From Paenibacillus taichungensis (GTDB lineage Bacteria; Bacillota; Bacilli; Paenibacillales; Paenibacillaceae): a stretch of 64,000 bases of DNA. Made by a program: the position numbers and the translations under genes. The DNA lies in assembly GCF_013359905.1 (NCBI RefSeq), contig NZ_JABMCC010000105.1, positions 211,832 to 275,831 of the forward strand. The letters run 5' to 3'. This document shows, in pieces, positions 1-8,216 of this stretch. The notes under the pieces are model-generated. The model searched no databases, was not told the DNA's origin, and saw only the letters and a program-made list of their open reading frames with translations. The first letter of the stretch is position 1; each line of letters opens with the position of its first letter.

Positions 1-1
1 A

Positions 2-607
2 CGCATTGATGAAGTGGTCTCTTCCAAGGAAGATGTTCTGGCATTGGGTATCTCTGTAGGGGACTTTATTTCCTTCGATGCCCGTGCGGTCATTACACCC
101 AGCGGATATATCAAATCGCGTCACCTTGATGATAAAGCCAGCGTAGCTGCTTTGTTCGGTATCCTGGAATCTGCACATCGGGAAAACTGGAAACCACTGC
201 ATAACGTTTCGCTGCTCATCTCGAACTATGAAGAAGTTGGACACGGCGCATCTTATATTCCTGCGGAAATCAGCGAATTGATTGCTGTAGACATGGGCGC
301 AATGGGTGACGACCTTAGCTGCAAGGAGACGGATGTATCCATCTGTGCCAAGGATTCGTCCGGACCATATGACTACGATATGACCTCGCGACTGATCGAA
401 CTGGCCAAACAAGCAAGCCTTGATTATGTCGTTGATATTTATCCACAATACGGCTCCGATGGCAGTGCAGCATTACGTGGAGGAAATAACATTCGTGCTG
501 CATTGATTGGTCCGGGCGTTCATGCTTCCCACTCCATGGAACGCACGCATAAAGACGCTGTCCTGAATACAGCGAGACTGCTCGCCGCATATATTACGAC
601 CAAGTAA
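2..607 (+). CDS. M42 family metallo-aminopeptidase, C-terminal part (5' end outside window)
   Basis: The reading frame is open from the left edge, so the start codon lies outside the window; about 201 residues remain. The visible part has the M42 (glutamyl aminopeptidase / endoglucanase-like) metal and catalytic motifs: SRHLDDKAS with a bridging Asp, EEVGHGAS with the catalytic Glu pair, DMGAMGDD with a metal-binding Asp, and a C-terminal HASHSMERTH with the last metal His. Family members are cytosolic, two-metal, dodecameric aminopeptidases. Full-length members have about 350 residues, so roughly the first 150 are missing here. A shared terminator follows at 733-779. The family call is firm; the substrate is unknown. 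Confidence 0.9.
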   Translation, partial: RIDEVVSSKEDVLALGISVGDFISFDARAVITPSGYIKSRHLDDKASVAALFGILESAHRENWKPLHNVSLLISNYEEVGHGASYIPAEISELIAVDMGAMGDDLSCKETDVSICAKDSSGPYDYDMTSRLIELAKQASLDYVVDIYPQYGSDGSAALRGGNNIRAALIGPGVHASHSMERTHKDAVLNTARLLAAYITTK

Positions 608-732
608 ATTGTGACATGGTCATGCACAAGTCGAATGGAAATACAGCATTTGAATAAATGATCAGAGTTGTGACCTCGATCTGATCGGGCATGCCGACTT
701 GGATATTTATCATTCACTTTTATCATGTAAAA

Positions 733-779
733 AAGGACACTTCTGCTGCGCCGTTTAGGCGCAAGCCGGAAGTGTCCTT
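733..779. terminator. Bidirectional Rho-independent terminator
   Basis: Inverted repeat AAGGACACTT / AAGTGTCCTT with an inner GCGCC/GGCGC stem, A-rich on the left and T-rich on the right. It separates the convergent M42 peptidase gene (+) and coiled-coil gene (-). Confidence 0.85.
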
Positions 780-794
780 CTTCTTTGAAATGTC

Positions 795-1733
795 TCAAAT
801 TGCTCGTTCAATATATTCGCTATACCTACGTTCCAGAAGCTCCAGCTTCACTTTGTGATCCCGGATCTCATCCTTCAGCACATGCAACGTGCTTCGCACT
901 GCACTCAATCCATCCTTCACCTGAGTTTCAGCTTTGCGAATTTTGTCTTGTACCATCCAATCCACAAAGAGATTATCGAAGAAATAGTCTGCGAATGAAA
1001 GCAGGCCTCCAAGGTGTAATTCCGTGTTTACAGCCATCTTCACATCCTCCAGCTCCTTCTGAAATCGGCGAAGACGTCTTCCGGCATCGACAATAGCAAC
1101 CTGAGCGTCATCCATTCTGCTGCGCTTAATATGGGTCGAGATCATCCCCCCACCCATCATGTCGTATACTCCCCAATTTCCCGCAGAGGACAAAGCCTTT
1201 TCAGCACGTTCAAGTGCATCGAGCAGATACTGACCTTCTCGATCCGCTTCATTTAGCTCCTGAAGCTCTCCCGAGAGATGTTCTCGATCCTCAGCCATCT
1301 GCTGCAATTCTGCATCTTTATCGAGCAAATCGTTTTCCTTCTTGCCCAATAACACCTTGTAATCACTTTCCCAGAATTGGTATTGCCGCTGTCCGTCCAG
1401 TTGCTGCTTAACTTGCGAGCGCTGCTTCTGGATATCCGTTAACATCTGGCATGCTGTATCGTACTCTGCCTTACTTTCCATCAACTCCAGTTCTTCTTTT
1501 TCCAGTCGATCCTCTTTTTTGCCGATTAAATGATAAAAGAATGCTGATAACGTCATGTTGTTGAGGCGATCCACATCGTTTTGTTCCTTCTGTAGATGCT
1601 CCAGACGCTGCTGTACTTTCCTTTTCCATTCCGCTTCCTCCTGATTCAGCTTCTCCAGCCGATCATTCCATTTATCGTACATTCTTCCCTTTTCCTTGAT
1701 CACTGCCAATTGTTCATTCAGTTCTCTGTACAT
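795..1733 (-). CDS. Hypothetical coiled-coil protein
   Basis: 312 residues, not recognised as a named family. Residues 1-90 and 100-190 are highly charged heptad-like segments rich in Glu, Lys, Gln and Leu, typical of long coiled coils. A Gly/Met-rich turn (YDMMGGGMIS, near residue 192) interrupts them and is followed by a second helical segment with aromatic residues (FADYFFDNLFVDW). There is no signal peptide or membrane segment. The ATG is preceded by AAGGGGGAG at a rather long spacing. It is a single gene between two terminators. A cytosolic structural or scaffolding role is only a guess. Confidence 0.7.
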   Translation of the reverse strand: MYRELNEQLAVIKEKGRMYDKWNDRLEKLNQEEAEWKRKVQQRLEHLQKEQNDVDRLNNMTLSAFFYHLIGKKEDRLEKEELELMESKAEYDTACQMLTDIQKQRSQVKQQLDGQRQYQFWESDYKVLLGKKENDLLDKDAELQQMAEDREHLSGELQELNEADREGQYLLDALERAEKALSSAGNWGVYDMMGGGMISTHIKRSRMDDAQVAIVDAGRRLRRFQKELEDVKMAVNTELHLGGLLSFADYFFDNLFVDWMVQDKIRKAETQVKDGLSAVRSTLHVLKDEIRDHKVKLELLERRYSEYIERAI

Positions 1734-1826
1734 GGATGTGGAGTTCTCCCCCTTCTATGGAATTCTTTATTTAATAAACGGTTTGAATATGGTTAACGTT
1801 TCATATAAATTCATTTTCATCAATGC

Positions 1827-1885
1827 AAAAAAAATCGCCCTCCCCCAAAAGCCGACTACAAGTCGCTTTTGAAGAGAAGACGATT
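1827..1885 (-). terminator. Terminator of the ABC-F gene
   Basis: Stem AAAAGC(C)GACT / AGTCGCTTTT with flanking AATCG/CGATT pairing. A run of eight A on the plus strand (1827-1834) gives the U-tract on the minus transcript. Confidence 0.7.
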
Positions 1886-1899
1886 CACTGAAATATACT

Positions 1900-3837
1900 T
1901 TAAGACTTGCTGTTTTCAATCTGTTCCGCAAGCTCATTCAGAACGGTCCACCGTTCCATCAGTTCGTCCAGATGACGCTCCGCCTCCGCCTGCTCTGCCA
2001 TTAACTCCTGTAGACGGGCTGAATCGCTGAACGATTCTTCCATCTCTTTATTAATGCGGGCCAGATTGGCTTCAGCTTTCTCGATATTCTCATCAATCTG
2101 GTCATATTCACGCTGTTCCTTGAAGCTGAACTTCAACTTAGGTTTAGCGGCCGAGACAGCAGGTTTACTTTCTTCCGTTGCTGCCGGTTTCAATTTAGCA
2201 GCTGCTCCCGTCGCACTATCCTGAGAAGATGCAGGGGCATTTTTTAACATCCATTCTGCATATTCACTGTAGTCCCCAACATGCACACGCACAGCACCGC
2301 CACCTTCAAAAGACAGTACTTTATCCACCGTCCGATCCAGGAAGTACCGGTCATGGGATACGACAAATACAACACCTGGGAAATCATCCAGGTAATCTTC
2401 GAGTACTGCAAGTGTCTGAATGTCCAGGTCGTTCGTCGGCTCATCCAGCAGCAGGACATTCGGTGCAGCCATCAGCACACGCAGCAGGTACAGACGACGC
2501 TTTTCTCCGCCGGACAGACGGGAGATGGGTGTCCACTGTGACGCAGGGGTGAAGAGGAAACGCTCCAGCATCTGAGCTGCTGTAATAAGAGATCCATCAG
2601 CCGTTTTTATATTCTCGGCCACTTCCTTGATGTACTCAATAACCCGCAGAGATTCATTCATCTCCTGATGCTCCTGAGTGAAGTAGCCCAGATTAACCGT
2701 CGGGCCCACAACAACCTCACCGGCATCGGGTTCCAACTTTCCAGAAATCATTTGCAGCAAGGTTGATTTACCGCTGCCGTTCGGGCCGACAATACCTACC
2801 CGGTCACCTGGTACCGCAATGTAACTGAGATCTTCAATCAATTTGCGGCCATCTGCCGATTTGGACAGATGCTCGATCTCCAGTATTTTTTTACCCAAAC
2901 GAGTGGAACCCACGGATACCTCTAGTGAGCCTGAACGATTGGGTCCCTGTTGATCCTTCAACTGTTCAAAGCGATCAATTCTCGCTTTTTGTTTCGTGGT
3001 CCGTGCTTTTGCACCGCGACGAATCCAGGCGAGCTCCGTACGCAGCAGATTTTGCCGTTTTTGTTCGGATGCGGATTCACGCTCTTCACGCTCAGCCTTC
3101 AGTTCCAGGAAACGGGTATAGTTGGCCTCATAACGGAATAAACGTCCATGATCCAGCTCCAGCATCACATTGGCTACACGATCCAAGAAATAACGATCAT
3201 GCGTGATCATGAGCAGGGCGCCGCGCCTTTTTTGCAAATACTGTTCCAGCCAAACTACAGAATCATTATCAATATGGTTCGTAGGCTCATCCAGAATGAG
3301 CAATTCGCAGGGATGAATCAGCGCAGAAGCAAGCGCCACCCGTTTACGTTGTCCACCAGACAATGTGCCCATCAGCGCATCGAATTGACGAATGCCCAGT
3401 TTGGACAGAATGCTCTTCGCTTCACTTTCCATCTGCCAAACCTGGAGCTGCTCCATTTGCTGGTTCAAACGCAATAAACGCTCTTGCAGTGCCGGATCGG
3501 AAGGATTAAGTTCCAATAGCTCCATTGTTTCTGTATACTCACGTACTGTTTTCATCTCCGGGCTGTCGCCCTCAAATACTTGTTGCAAGACTGTATTATC
3601 CGGGTTAAACTGCGGATTCTGTGCCAGGAACTGTATACGCACGTCATTCCCAATCGAGATCTGTCCCTCATCCGCTGGCTCCATACCTGCAATGACACGC
3701 AAAAATGTGGACTTCCCGGTTCCATTGACACCAACGACACCAATCTTGTCCTGATCGCCCATACCGAATGAGGCGTCTTTAAACAATATTTTCTCACCAT
3801 AGCTTTTCGCAACTTGCTCTACCGTCATTATGTTCAT
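1900..3837 (-). CDS. ABC-F family ATPase (Uup/YfmR-like ribosome-associated factor)
   Basis: 645 residues with two fused ATP-binding cassettes and no membrane domain. Cassette 1 has Walker A GVNGTGKST, signature LSGGQRKRV and Walker B LLILDEPTNHID. Cassette 2 has GPNGSGKST, LSGGEKRRL and LLLDEPTNDLD. An Arg/Lys-rich interdomain linker (about 290-330) and a charged C-terminal coiled coil (about 570-645) match Uup/YfmR, which act at the ribosomal E site on stalled or difficult translation. I chose the MNIMTVEQ start because homologues begin there; the frame runs further upstream but would then overlap the TetR gene. The start has only a modest AAGTAGG site. Not a drug transporter; an antibiotic-resistance role is not indicated. 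Confidence 0.9.
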   Translation of the reverse strand: MNIMTVEQVAKSYGEKILFKDASFGMGDQDKIGVVGVNGTGKSTFLRVIAGMEPADEGQISIGNDVRIQFLAQNPQFNPDNTVLQQVFEGDSPEMKTVREYTETMELLELNPSDPALQERLLRLNQQMEQLQVWQMESEAKSILSKLGIRQFDALMGTLSGGQRKRVALASALIHPCELLILDEPTNHIDNDSVVWLEQYLQKRRGALLMITHDRYFLDRVANVMLELDHGRLFRYEANYTRFLELKAEREERESASEQKRQNLLRTELAWIRRGAKARTTKQKARIDRFEQLKDQQGPNRSGSLEVSVGSTRLGKKILEIEHLSKSADGRKLIEDLSYIAVPGDRVGIVGPNGSGKSTLLQMISGKLEPDAGEVVVGPTVNLGYFTQEHQEMNESLRVIEYIKEVAENIKTADGSLITAAQMLERFLFTPASQWTPISRLSGGEKRRLYLLRVLMAAPNVLLLDEPTNDLDIQTLAVLEDYLDDFPGVVFVVSHDRYFLDRTVDKVLSFEGGGAVRVHVGDYSEYAEWMLKNAPASSQDSATGAAAKLKPAATEESKPAVSAAKPKLKFSFKEQREYDQIDENIEKAEANLARINKEMEESFSDSARLQELMAEQAEAERHLDELMERWTVLNELAEQIENSKS

Positions 3838-3907
3838 TGCTCGTAACCTACTTCTCTGTAAAATGTATTCAATATGAGGCTGCACATAAGATGCAACTAC
3901 ACTCACG

Positions 3908-4486
3908 CTATACTTGCAAAAAGGAACGACATCCGTCCAGAAACAGAGCTGCTGCAAAGGCAATTCGTTTGTTCAGGTGCTCCTCATTAAATTCCGGATT
4001 CAACATGATATCCATCTTTAGCCGATCGAGAATCCCGATATAAGCTTCTGCGAGCAGCACAGGCTCAGGCACACCAGCATTCTCTAACACCTCACGCACC
4101 ATGCTCATATATTCATTCATAAATGCCTTCATGAATTTCATCAGATCCGGATCATTATTGGGTGCCATAAAAAACAGCTTGGTATGATTGCGACGCTCAT
4201 AATAATACGTAAGGTGAGTCTTGGCGATCGCACCCAGCTTATCCCCCGTACTCTCATGTGATTTCAATGCATAATCCAGGCGACTGATAAAACTGTCGCA
4301 ATCCCGCTTGGATACGGCGATAAATAATTGTTCCTTATTTTTGAAATATAAATAAATGGTGCCTTTCGCGATGCCTGCTTCGTCCGCAATATCGGACATT
4401 TTCGTCTCATAGAATCCTTTTGAACCGAAAATACCATAAGCTGCATCCAGAATTGCCTCCGATTTGTCTCCTTGCACAGTGCTCAA
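3908..4486 (-). CDS. TetR/AcrR family transcriptional regulator
   Basis: About 192 residues. The N-terminal TetR helix-turn-helix (ILDAAYGIFGSKGFYETKMSDIADEAGIAKGTIYLYFKNKEQLF) is canonical, and the C-terminal ligand domain is variable as usual. I chose the TTG start because GGGAGGGAG lies 8 nt before it; a GTG two codons upstream almost touches that ribosome site and is less likely. It is the second gene after the DUF92 protein, 13 nt downstream, so the two are probably cotranscribed. The ligand and targets cannot be read from the sequence. Confidence 0.88.
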   Translation of the reverse strand: MSTVQGDKSEAILDAAYGIFGSKGFYETKMSDIADEAGIAKGTIYLYFKNKEQLFIAVSKRDCDSFISRLDYALKSHESTGDKLGAIAKTHLTYYYERRNHTKLFFMAPNNDPDLMKFMKAFMNEYMSMVREVLENAGVPEPVLLAEAYIGILDRLKMDIMLNPEFNEEHLNKRIAFAAALFLDGCRSFLQV

Positions 4487-4499
4487 ACGCACTCCCTCC

Positions 4500-5309
4500 C
4501 TACGACGCCAAAATGATACCCAAACCGATCGCTAAACATCCGCCGATCACCGAACTGAGCACGTTCACCAGATCATTACTCATCCAAGTCCAGCCACGCG
4601 CTCGAACGGTTCTGTGTCCACAATGTTCACTAACCTCGACCTCACGGCCGCACACAGTACAACGATACATATACTGAACCGTTGCGCCCAGATAAGAATC
4701 GGCAAAAGCTCCTGCCAATCCGCCTACAAGGCCGACACACGTCCAGCTGAGCAGACTCAATCCTCCGATCCCGGCAATCCAGGAAAAGAAAAACGCACCC
4801 ACGCCGATCAAAGCTCCACCTATGGCAGCAGCCAGCGTCCCAAGTAATGAAACACCTCCAGAGGTACCTGGAGTCAGCACCTTCCACGTCACGACAGAGC
4901 GCGGTGGCTTACGGCTGAGACTTCCCCACTCGGTTGCCCATGTATCTGAAGTAACGGTAGCCATGACACCAATAAAAGCATACATCCAGGCCGGGTGTGG
5001 AAGGATCCAGTTCCCCAGAACAAGAAACATGCCGATTCCACCGTTAGCCATGACCTGTCCAGCATCACGATTGCCCGTCTTGGCATACGATTTCTCAAGC
5101 TCCTGCTTGCGATCCTTGCGAAATTTGGAGAACAGTGTTGAGGTAATGAAAAACAGCAGCAGTGTTCCAAACCAGAACAGGTTGCCCGCTCCGTAATATA
5201 TCGTACCCATGATCACAGCCGCCAGGCAGCCGGACAGGGTTAACGACTTCTTCGCGTAAGCAGCACCCGCTACAATAAAAGCGCATACGGCGCCAATAAT
5301 CCAGTCCAT
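4500..5309 (-). CDS. DUF92 family integral membrane protein
   Basis: 269 residues from the ATG with AGGAG five nt upstream. There are about six or seven hydrophobic helices. The DUF92 hallmark ATVTSDTWATEWGSLS lies near residue 125, followed by GTSGGVSLLGT. A small Cys/His cluster (YRCTVCGREVE...HCGH, near 220-240) between the last two helices may bind zinc. DUF92 is related to plant VTE6 phytyl-phosphate kinase and TMEM19, so a prenyl- or lipid-phosphate role is possible but unproven here. First gene of a two-gene unit with the TetR gene, behind an extended -10 promoter. Confidence 0.85.
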   Translation of the reverse strand: MDWIIGAVCAFIVAGAAYAKKSLTLSGCLAAVIMGTIYYGAGNLFWFGTLLLFFITSTLFSKFRKDRKQELEKSYAKTGNRDAGQVMANGGIGMFLVLGNWILPHPAWMYAFIGVMATVTSDTWATEWGSLSRKPPRSVVTWKVLTPGTSGGVSLLGTLAAAIGGALIGVGAFFFSWIAGIGGLSLLSWTCVGLVGGLAGAFADSYLGATVQYMYRCTVCGREVEVSEHCGHRTVRARGWTWMSNDLVNVLSSVIGGCLAIGLGIILAS

Positions 5310-5370
5310 AAGTTCTCCTGCATGTGGCAGCATCTATGGCCCACATGACGTTTTATATTTTTGAAATTTA

Positions 5371-5379
5371 ATTATACCA
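5371..5379 (-). promoter_or_regulatory. Extended -10 promoter of the DUF92-TetR unit
   Basis: On the minus strand TGGTATAAT forms an extended -10 box (TG-N-TATAAT) about 60 nt upstream of the DUF92 start. No good -35 is visible, which fits an extended -10 promoter. Confidence 0.55.
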
Positions 5380-5419
5380 CGGTTTGAACCCAATGCAGAA
5401 ACTCCCTGACCCCGCATAC

Positions 5420-5460
5420 AAAAAACCTGATTTGGCAACTTTGAAAGCTGCCAAATCAGG
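5420..5460 (-). terminator. Terminator of the sulfonate transport operon
   Basis: Perfect 12-bp stem CCTGATTTGGCA / TGCCAAATCAGG with an A-run on the left, i.e. a U-tract on the minus strand. It lies about 90 nt after the permease stop. Confidence 0.9.
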
Positions 5461-5546
5461 TCTATGATATTGTGATAAAACTGTGATGAATGATCCTGCT
5501 TCCGTTTAATCAAGGATTCGAGGATGCCATCAACTCAAGTGCCAGT

Positions 5547-6320
5547 TCAGACACGCTTCGTTCCACCAATTACACCATAACGGTAGAGCACGCTGCGACC
5601 AAACCAATTGAACAACCGATCGGTGAGAAAGCCCATAAAGCCCAGAGAAATCAGGCCGACAAAGATCCAATCTGTGCGAAAGAATAATCGAGAATTCCAG
5701 ATCAGATAACCCACGCCTTCATTTGCAGCAATCATTTCTGCTCCGATAATAGCCATATAGGAAGTGCCCATTGCCAGTCGTACCCCCGTGAAAATATACG
5801 GAGTCGTCGCCGGAACAACGACATGCAGCAAAATCTGCCATTCGTTTGCTCCCATGCTGCGGGCTGACCGGATCTTGTCTTCTTCAATGGAGAGTACACC
5901 TGTCAGCGTGTTTAACACAACGATGAAGAACGTTGCATACATGATGAGTGCAATCTTCGATTGCTCCCCAATCCCGAACCAGACCAGGAATAGGGTAATG
6001 AATGCAATCGGCGGAATAAAGCGGATAAAATTAAGGAAAGGTTCGGCGAACAGCCGGATCATATGAACCTTGCCGATGATAAGCCCTACCGGGATCGCTA
6101 TCACACTGCCAAGCACCCAACCCGCAAGCACACGTGTAAAACTAATTCCGATATACTGCATCAGTGTACCGTCAGCAAGCAGTTCACGGGCACCAAGAAT
6201 GGTATCCCACGGACCGGGAATCACTTCAGGACCATAGAGCATGGCCCCTAGCTGCCAAATCAGAATTACCGTCACCCACAATAGAGGGATAGACACCCAC
6301 TTTTTCTCCAACCACCTCAT
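5547..6320 (-). CDS. ABC transporter permease, SsuC/TauC type
   Basis: 257 residues with about six transmembrane helices and the BPD_transp_1 coupling motif near residues 150-175 (SARSMGANEWQILLHVVVPA, the EAA loop). The N-terminus (WVTVILIWQLGAMLYGPEVIPGPWDT) is typical of nitrate/sulfonate/taurine permeases. The ATG has GAGGTGA about 7 nt upstream. It is the last gene of the apparent marR-arylsulfotransferase-ABC operon, 16 nt after the ATPase gene. It would form the membrane channel with its neighbours; sulfonate or sulfate-ester import is inferred from context. Confidence 0.88.
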   Translation of the reverse strand: MRWLEKKWVSIPLLWVTVILIWQLGAMLYGPEVIPGPWDTILGARELLADGTLMQYIGISFTRVLAGWVLGSVIAIPVGLIIGKVHMIRLFAEPFLNFIRFIPPIAFITLFLVWFGIGEQSKIALIMYATFFIVVLNTLTGVLSIEEDKIRSARSMGANEWQILLHVVVPATTPYIFTGVRLAMGTSYMAIIGAEMIAANEGVGYLIWNSRLFFRTDWIFVGLISLGFMGFLTDRLFNWFGRSVLYRYGVIGGTKRV

Positions 6321-6336
6321 CTTGCTATCACCTCAA

Positions 6337-7113
6337 TTATTCTTCAAAATGGCTTTGAATCTGGTCATATAGAATGTTGAACTCCGATGAAGCAATGTTC
6401 CTCGGATAAGACAGAGCATTGTCATATATATCCGTTATCTTGGATGAAGGTCCTACTGACATAATTCCTATCCGCTGACCCAGCAAGAGCGCCTCCTGAA
6501 TGTCATGAGTGACAAAAATAACGGTCTTGTGAGTTTCCTGCCAAATATTGACCAGCTCTTTCTGCATCGTACGCCGAGTCATTGCATCCAACGCTCCAAA
6601 GGGTTCATCCATCAACAGGATGGCCGAATCGTTAGCTAGCACCCGGGCCAATTGCACCCGCTGCTTCATGCCACCTGACAGTTCCTTTGGAAATTTGGCT
6701 TCATGACTACCCAGTCCAACAAGCTCGATGTATCGGTCTGATATTGTACGCCGCTGAGACTTGGGCACCTTGGCCATCCGAAGTCCAAACTCCACATTCT
6801 CCCTGACGGTAAGCCAGGGAAAGAGAGAAGAATCCGCCTGCTGGAATACCATGGCCCGATCCTTGCCCGGTCTATCGATCTCCTTATTATCCACCTTGAG
6901 CTGACCGCCAGACTTGGAGATAAAGCCTGCAATCATATTTAGAAGCGTGGACTTGCCACATCCGCTGGGGCCAAGCAGGACAAAGAATTCCCCTCCCTTG
7001 ATGACCAGATCGACATCCTTGATAATATAGTGTACATCCCCATGGGTGGGGGCATTGTATGTTTTGCGAAGCTGCTCGATACGAATCGTATGCTGATCTG
7101 CAGGTAAGGACAT
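6337..7113 (-). CDS. ABC transporter ATP-binding protein, SsuB/TauB type
   Basis: 258 residues. Walker A GPSGCGKST, Q-loop VFQQADSSLFPW, signature LSGGMKQRVQLA, Walker B LLMDEPFGALD and switch THDIQEAL are all intact. The Q-loop and the FGALDAMTR stretch are typical of the nitrate/sulfonate/bicarbonate subfamily. I chose the ATG preceded by GGAGGT at 7 nt; an in-frame ATG six codons earlier contains that ribosome site and is unlikely. It lies between the binding protein and permease genes with gaps of 26 and 16 nt, and energises import through that permease. Confidence 0.9.
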   Translation of the reverse strand: MSLPADQHTIRIEQLRKTYNAPTHGDVHYIIKDVDLVIKGGEFFVLLGPSGCGKSTLLNMIAGFISKSGGQLKVDNKEIDRPGKDRAMVFQQADSSLFPWLTVRENVEFGLRMAKVPKSQRRTISDRYIELVGLGSHEAKFPKELSGGMKQRVQLARVLANDSAILLMDEPFGALDAMTRRTMQKELVNIWQETHKTVIFVTHDIQEALLLGQRIGIMSVGPSSKITDIYDNALSYPRNIASSEFNILYDQIQSHFEE

Positions 7114-7139
7114 GAGAACACCTCCATTCAATTTGCGAG

Positions 7140-8168
7140 TTATTTACTATAAGTCACTTTATCTGGCAGTGTCTGCTTCAGGAGCTCCAGGTTCAGTTTG
7201 CTATCGAGATCAAAATCGTGTTCGATGATTCCGTTATCCACCATATACTGCTTCTGCCCTGCCAGACTGTCATAAGCTGCCTGGGTAAATCCAACTTCCC
7301 ATGGATTGATCGGAAGATCCTTCAAGGTGGCCTCCTTAGGCTGCTTGGTTTCCTTATACATCAGGTCTGCAACCTCTTCAGGATGCGCCTGGGCATATAC
7401 GGAGGCTTCATCCAGCGCTGCGAGAAAACCACTCACCGTTTCAGGGTTCGCCTGGATGAACTCATTGCTTGCTACAAGCCCCATTCCAAGGCGTACAGGA
7501 GTTTGGGACATATCGGTGAGCTGATGCACGCCTTCAAGCGCATCGAACTTATCAGTCAAGGCGGAACCAATGACCCAGGTTGCATCTAGATCGCCCTGCT
7601 TTAGTGCAATGTACGCTTCGTCAAATGCTCCCTGACCGACCTGAGTTACTGCACCTAACTCCAATCCCTGGTCCTTCAAATATTCATCCCACAGGTAAGG
7701 AATAAATGTACCGCGGATGAAACTTACTTTTTTACCCTTGAGATCTGCACCACTCTGTATATCGTTCTTGGCATACAACTTCCACGCAGCTGCTGCTTCA
7801 TTCGTAGCCTGACCTGCGGAAGCAATGACGGAGTAATCCCCTTTTGCCAAAGCGTTTAATACAGGAAAGTCAGCTCCGTACGCAATATCCACCTGCTTGA
7901 TAAATAGCGCATTTACACCTTCCGCTGGCGAACCAAACGTAATGCTCTCTGCATCAATACCGTGGCTTGCAAAGAAACCTTTGGCAATAGCTACCCTGAA
8001 CGTTGGGTTAGTACTTGTATCTGCGATCCGGATTTTCACTTTTTTGGCCTCTGTGCCTGAGGCACCCTTTGCTTCGGATACCGATTCGTTTGCAGAACAT
8101 CCCGATAATATCAATAACATGGATAAGAGCATTAATAACGCACCAGTTAAGGTGGATGGTTTTCTCAC
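7140..8168 (-). CDS. ABC transporter substrate-binding lipoprotein, SsuA/TauA type
   Basis: 342 residues from a GTG with GGGGTG 6 nt upstream. The signal peptide is MRKPSTLTGALLMLLSMLLI followed by the lipobox LSGC, so the mature protein is a membrane-anchored lipoprotein on the outer face. The rest is an NMT1/OpuAC-like periplasmic-binding fold (IRIADTSTNPTFRVAIAKGF, GADFPVLNALAKGDYSVIAS, KGKKVSFIRGT). An ATG nine codons upstream lacks a ribosome site. The ligand is probably an alkyl- or arylsulfonate or a sulfate ester, judged by family and by the adjacent arylsulfotransferase; the exact ligand is unknown. Confidence 0.87.
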   Translation of the reverse strand: MRKPSTLTGALLMLLSMLLILSGCSANESVSEAKGASGTEAKKVKIRIADTSTNPTFRVAIAKGFFASHGIDAESITFGSPAEGVNALFIKQVDIAYGADFPVLNALAKGDYSVIASAGQATNEAAAAWKLYAKNDIQSGADLKGKKVSFIRGTFIPYLWDEYLKDQGLELGAVTQVGQGAFDEAYIALKQGDLDATWVIGSALTDKFDALEGVHQLTDMSQTPVRLGMGLVASNEFIQANPETVSGFLAALDEASVYAQAHPEEVADLMYKETKQPKEATLKDLPINPWEVGFTQAAYDSLAGQKQYMVDNGIIEHDFDLDSKLNLELLKQTLPDKVTYSK

Positions 8169-8216
8169 AATATGCACCCCATTCGTTCTAATCATTGTTC
8201 GTCGCTCTGCGCCACC

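Noticed and set aside
2229..2552. Plus-strand open frames inside the ABC-F gene
   Set aside because: They lie entirely within the strongly conserved ABC-F coding frame on the other strand, lack ribosome sites and have no recognisable sequence.
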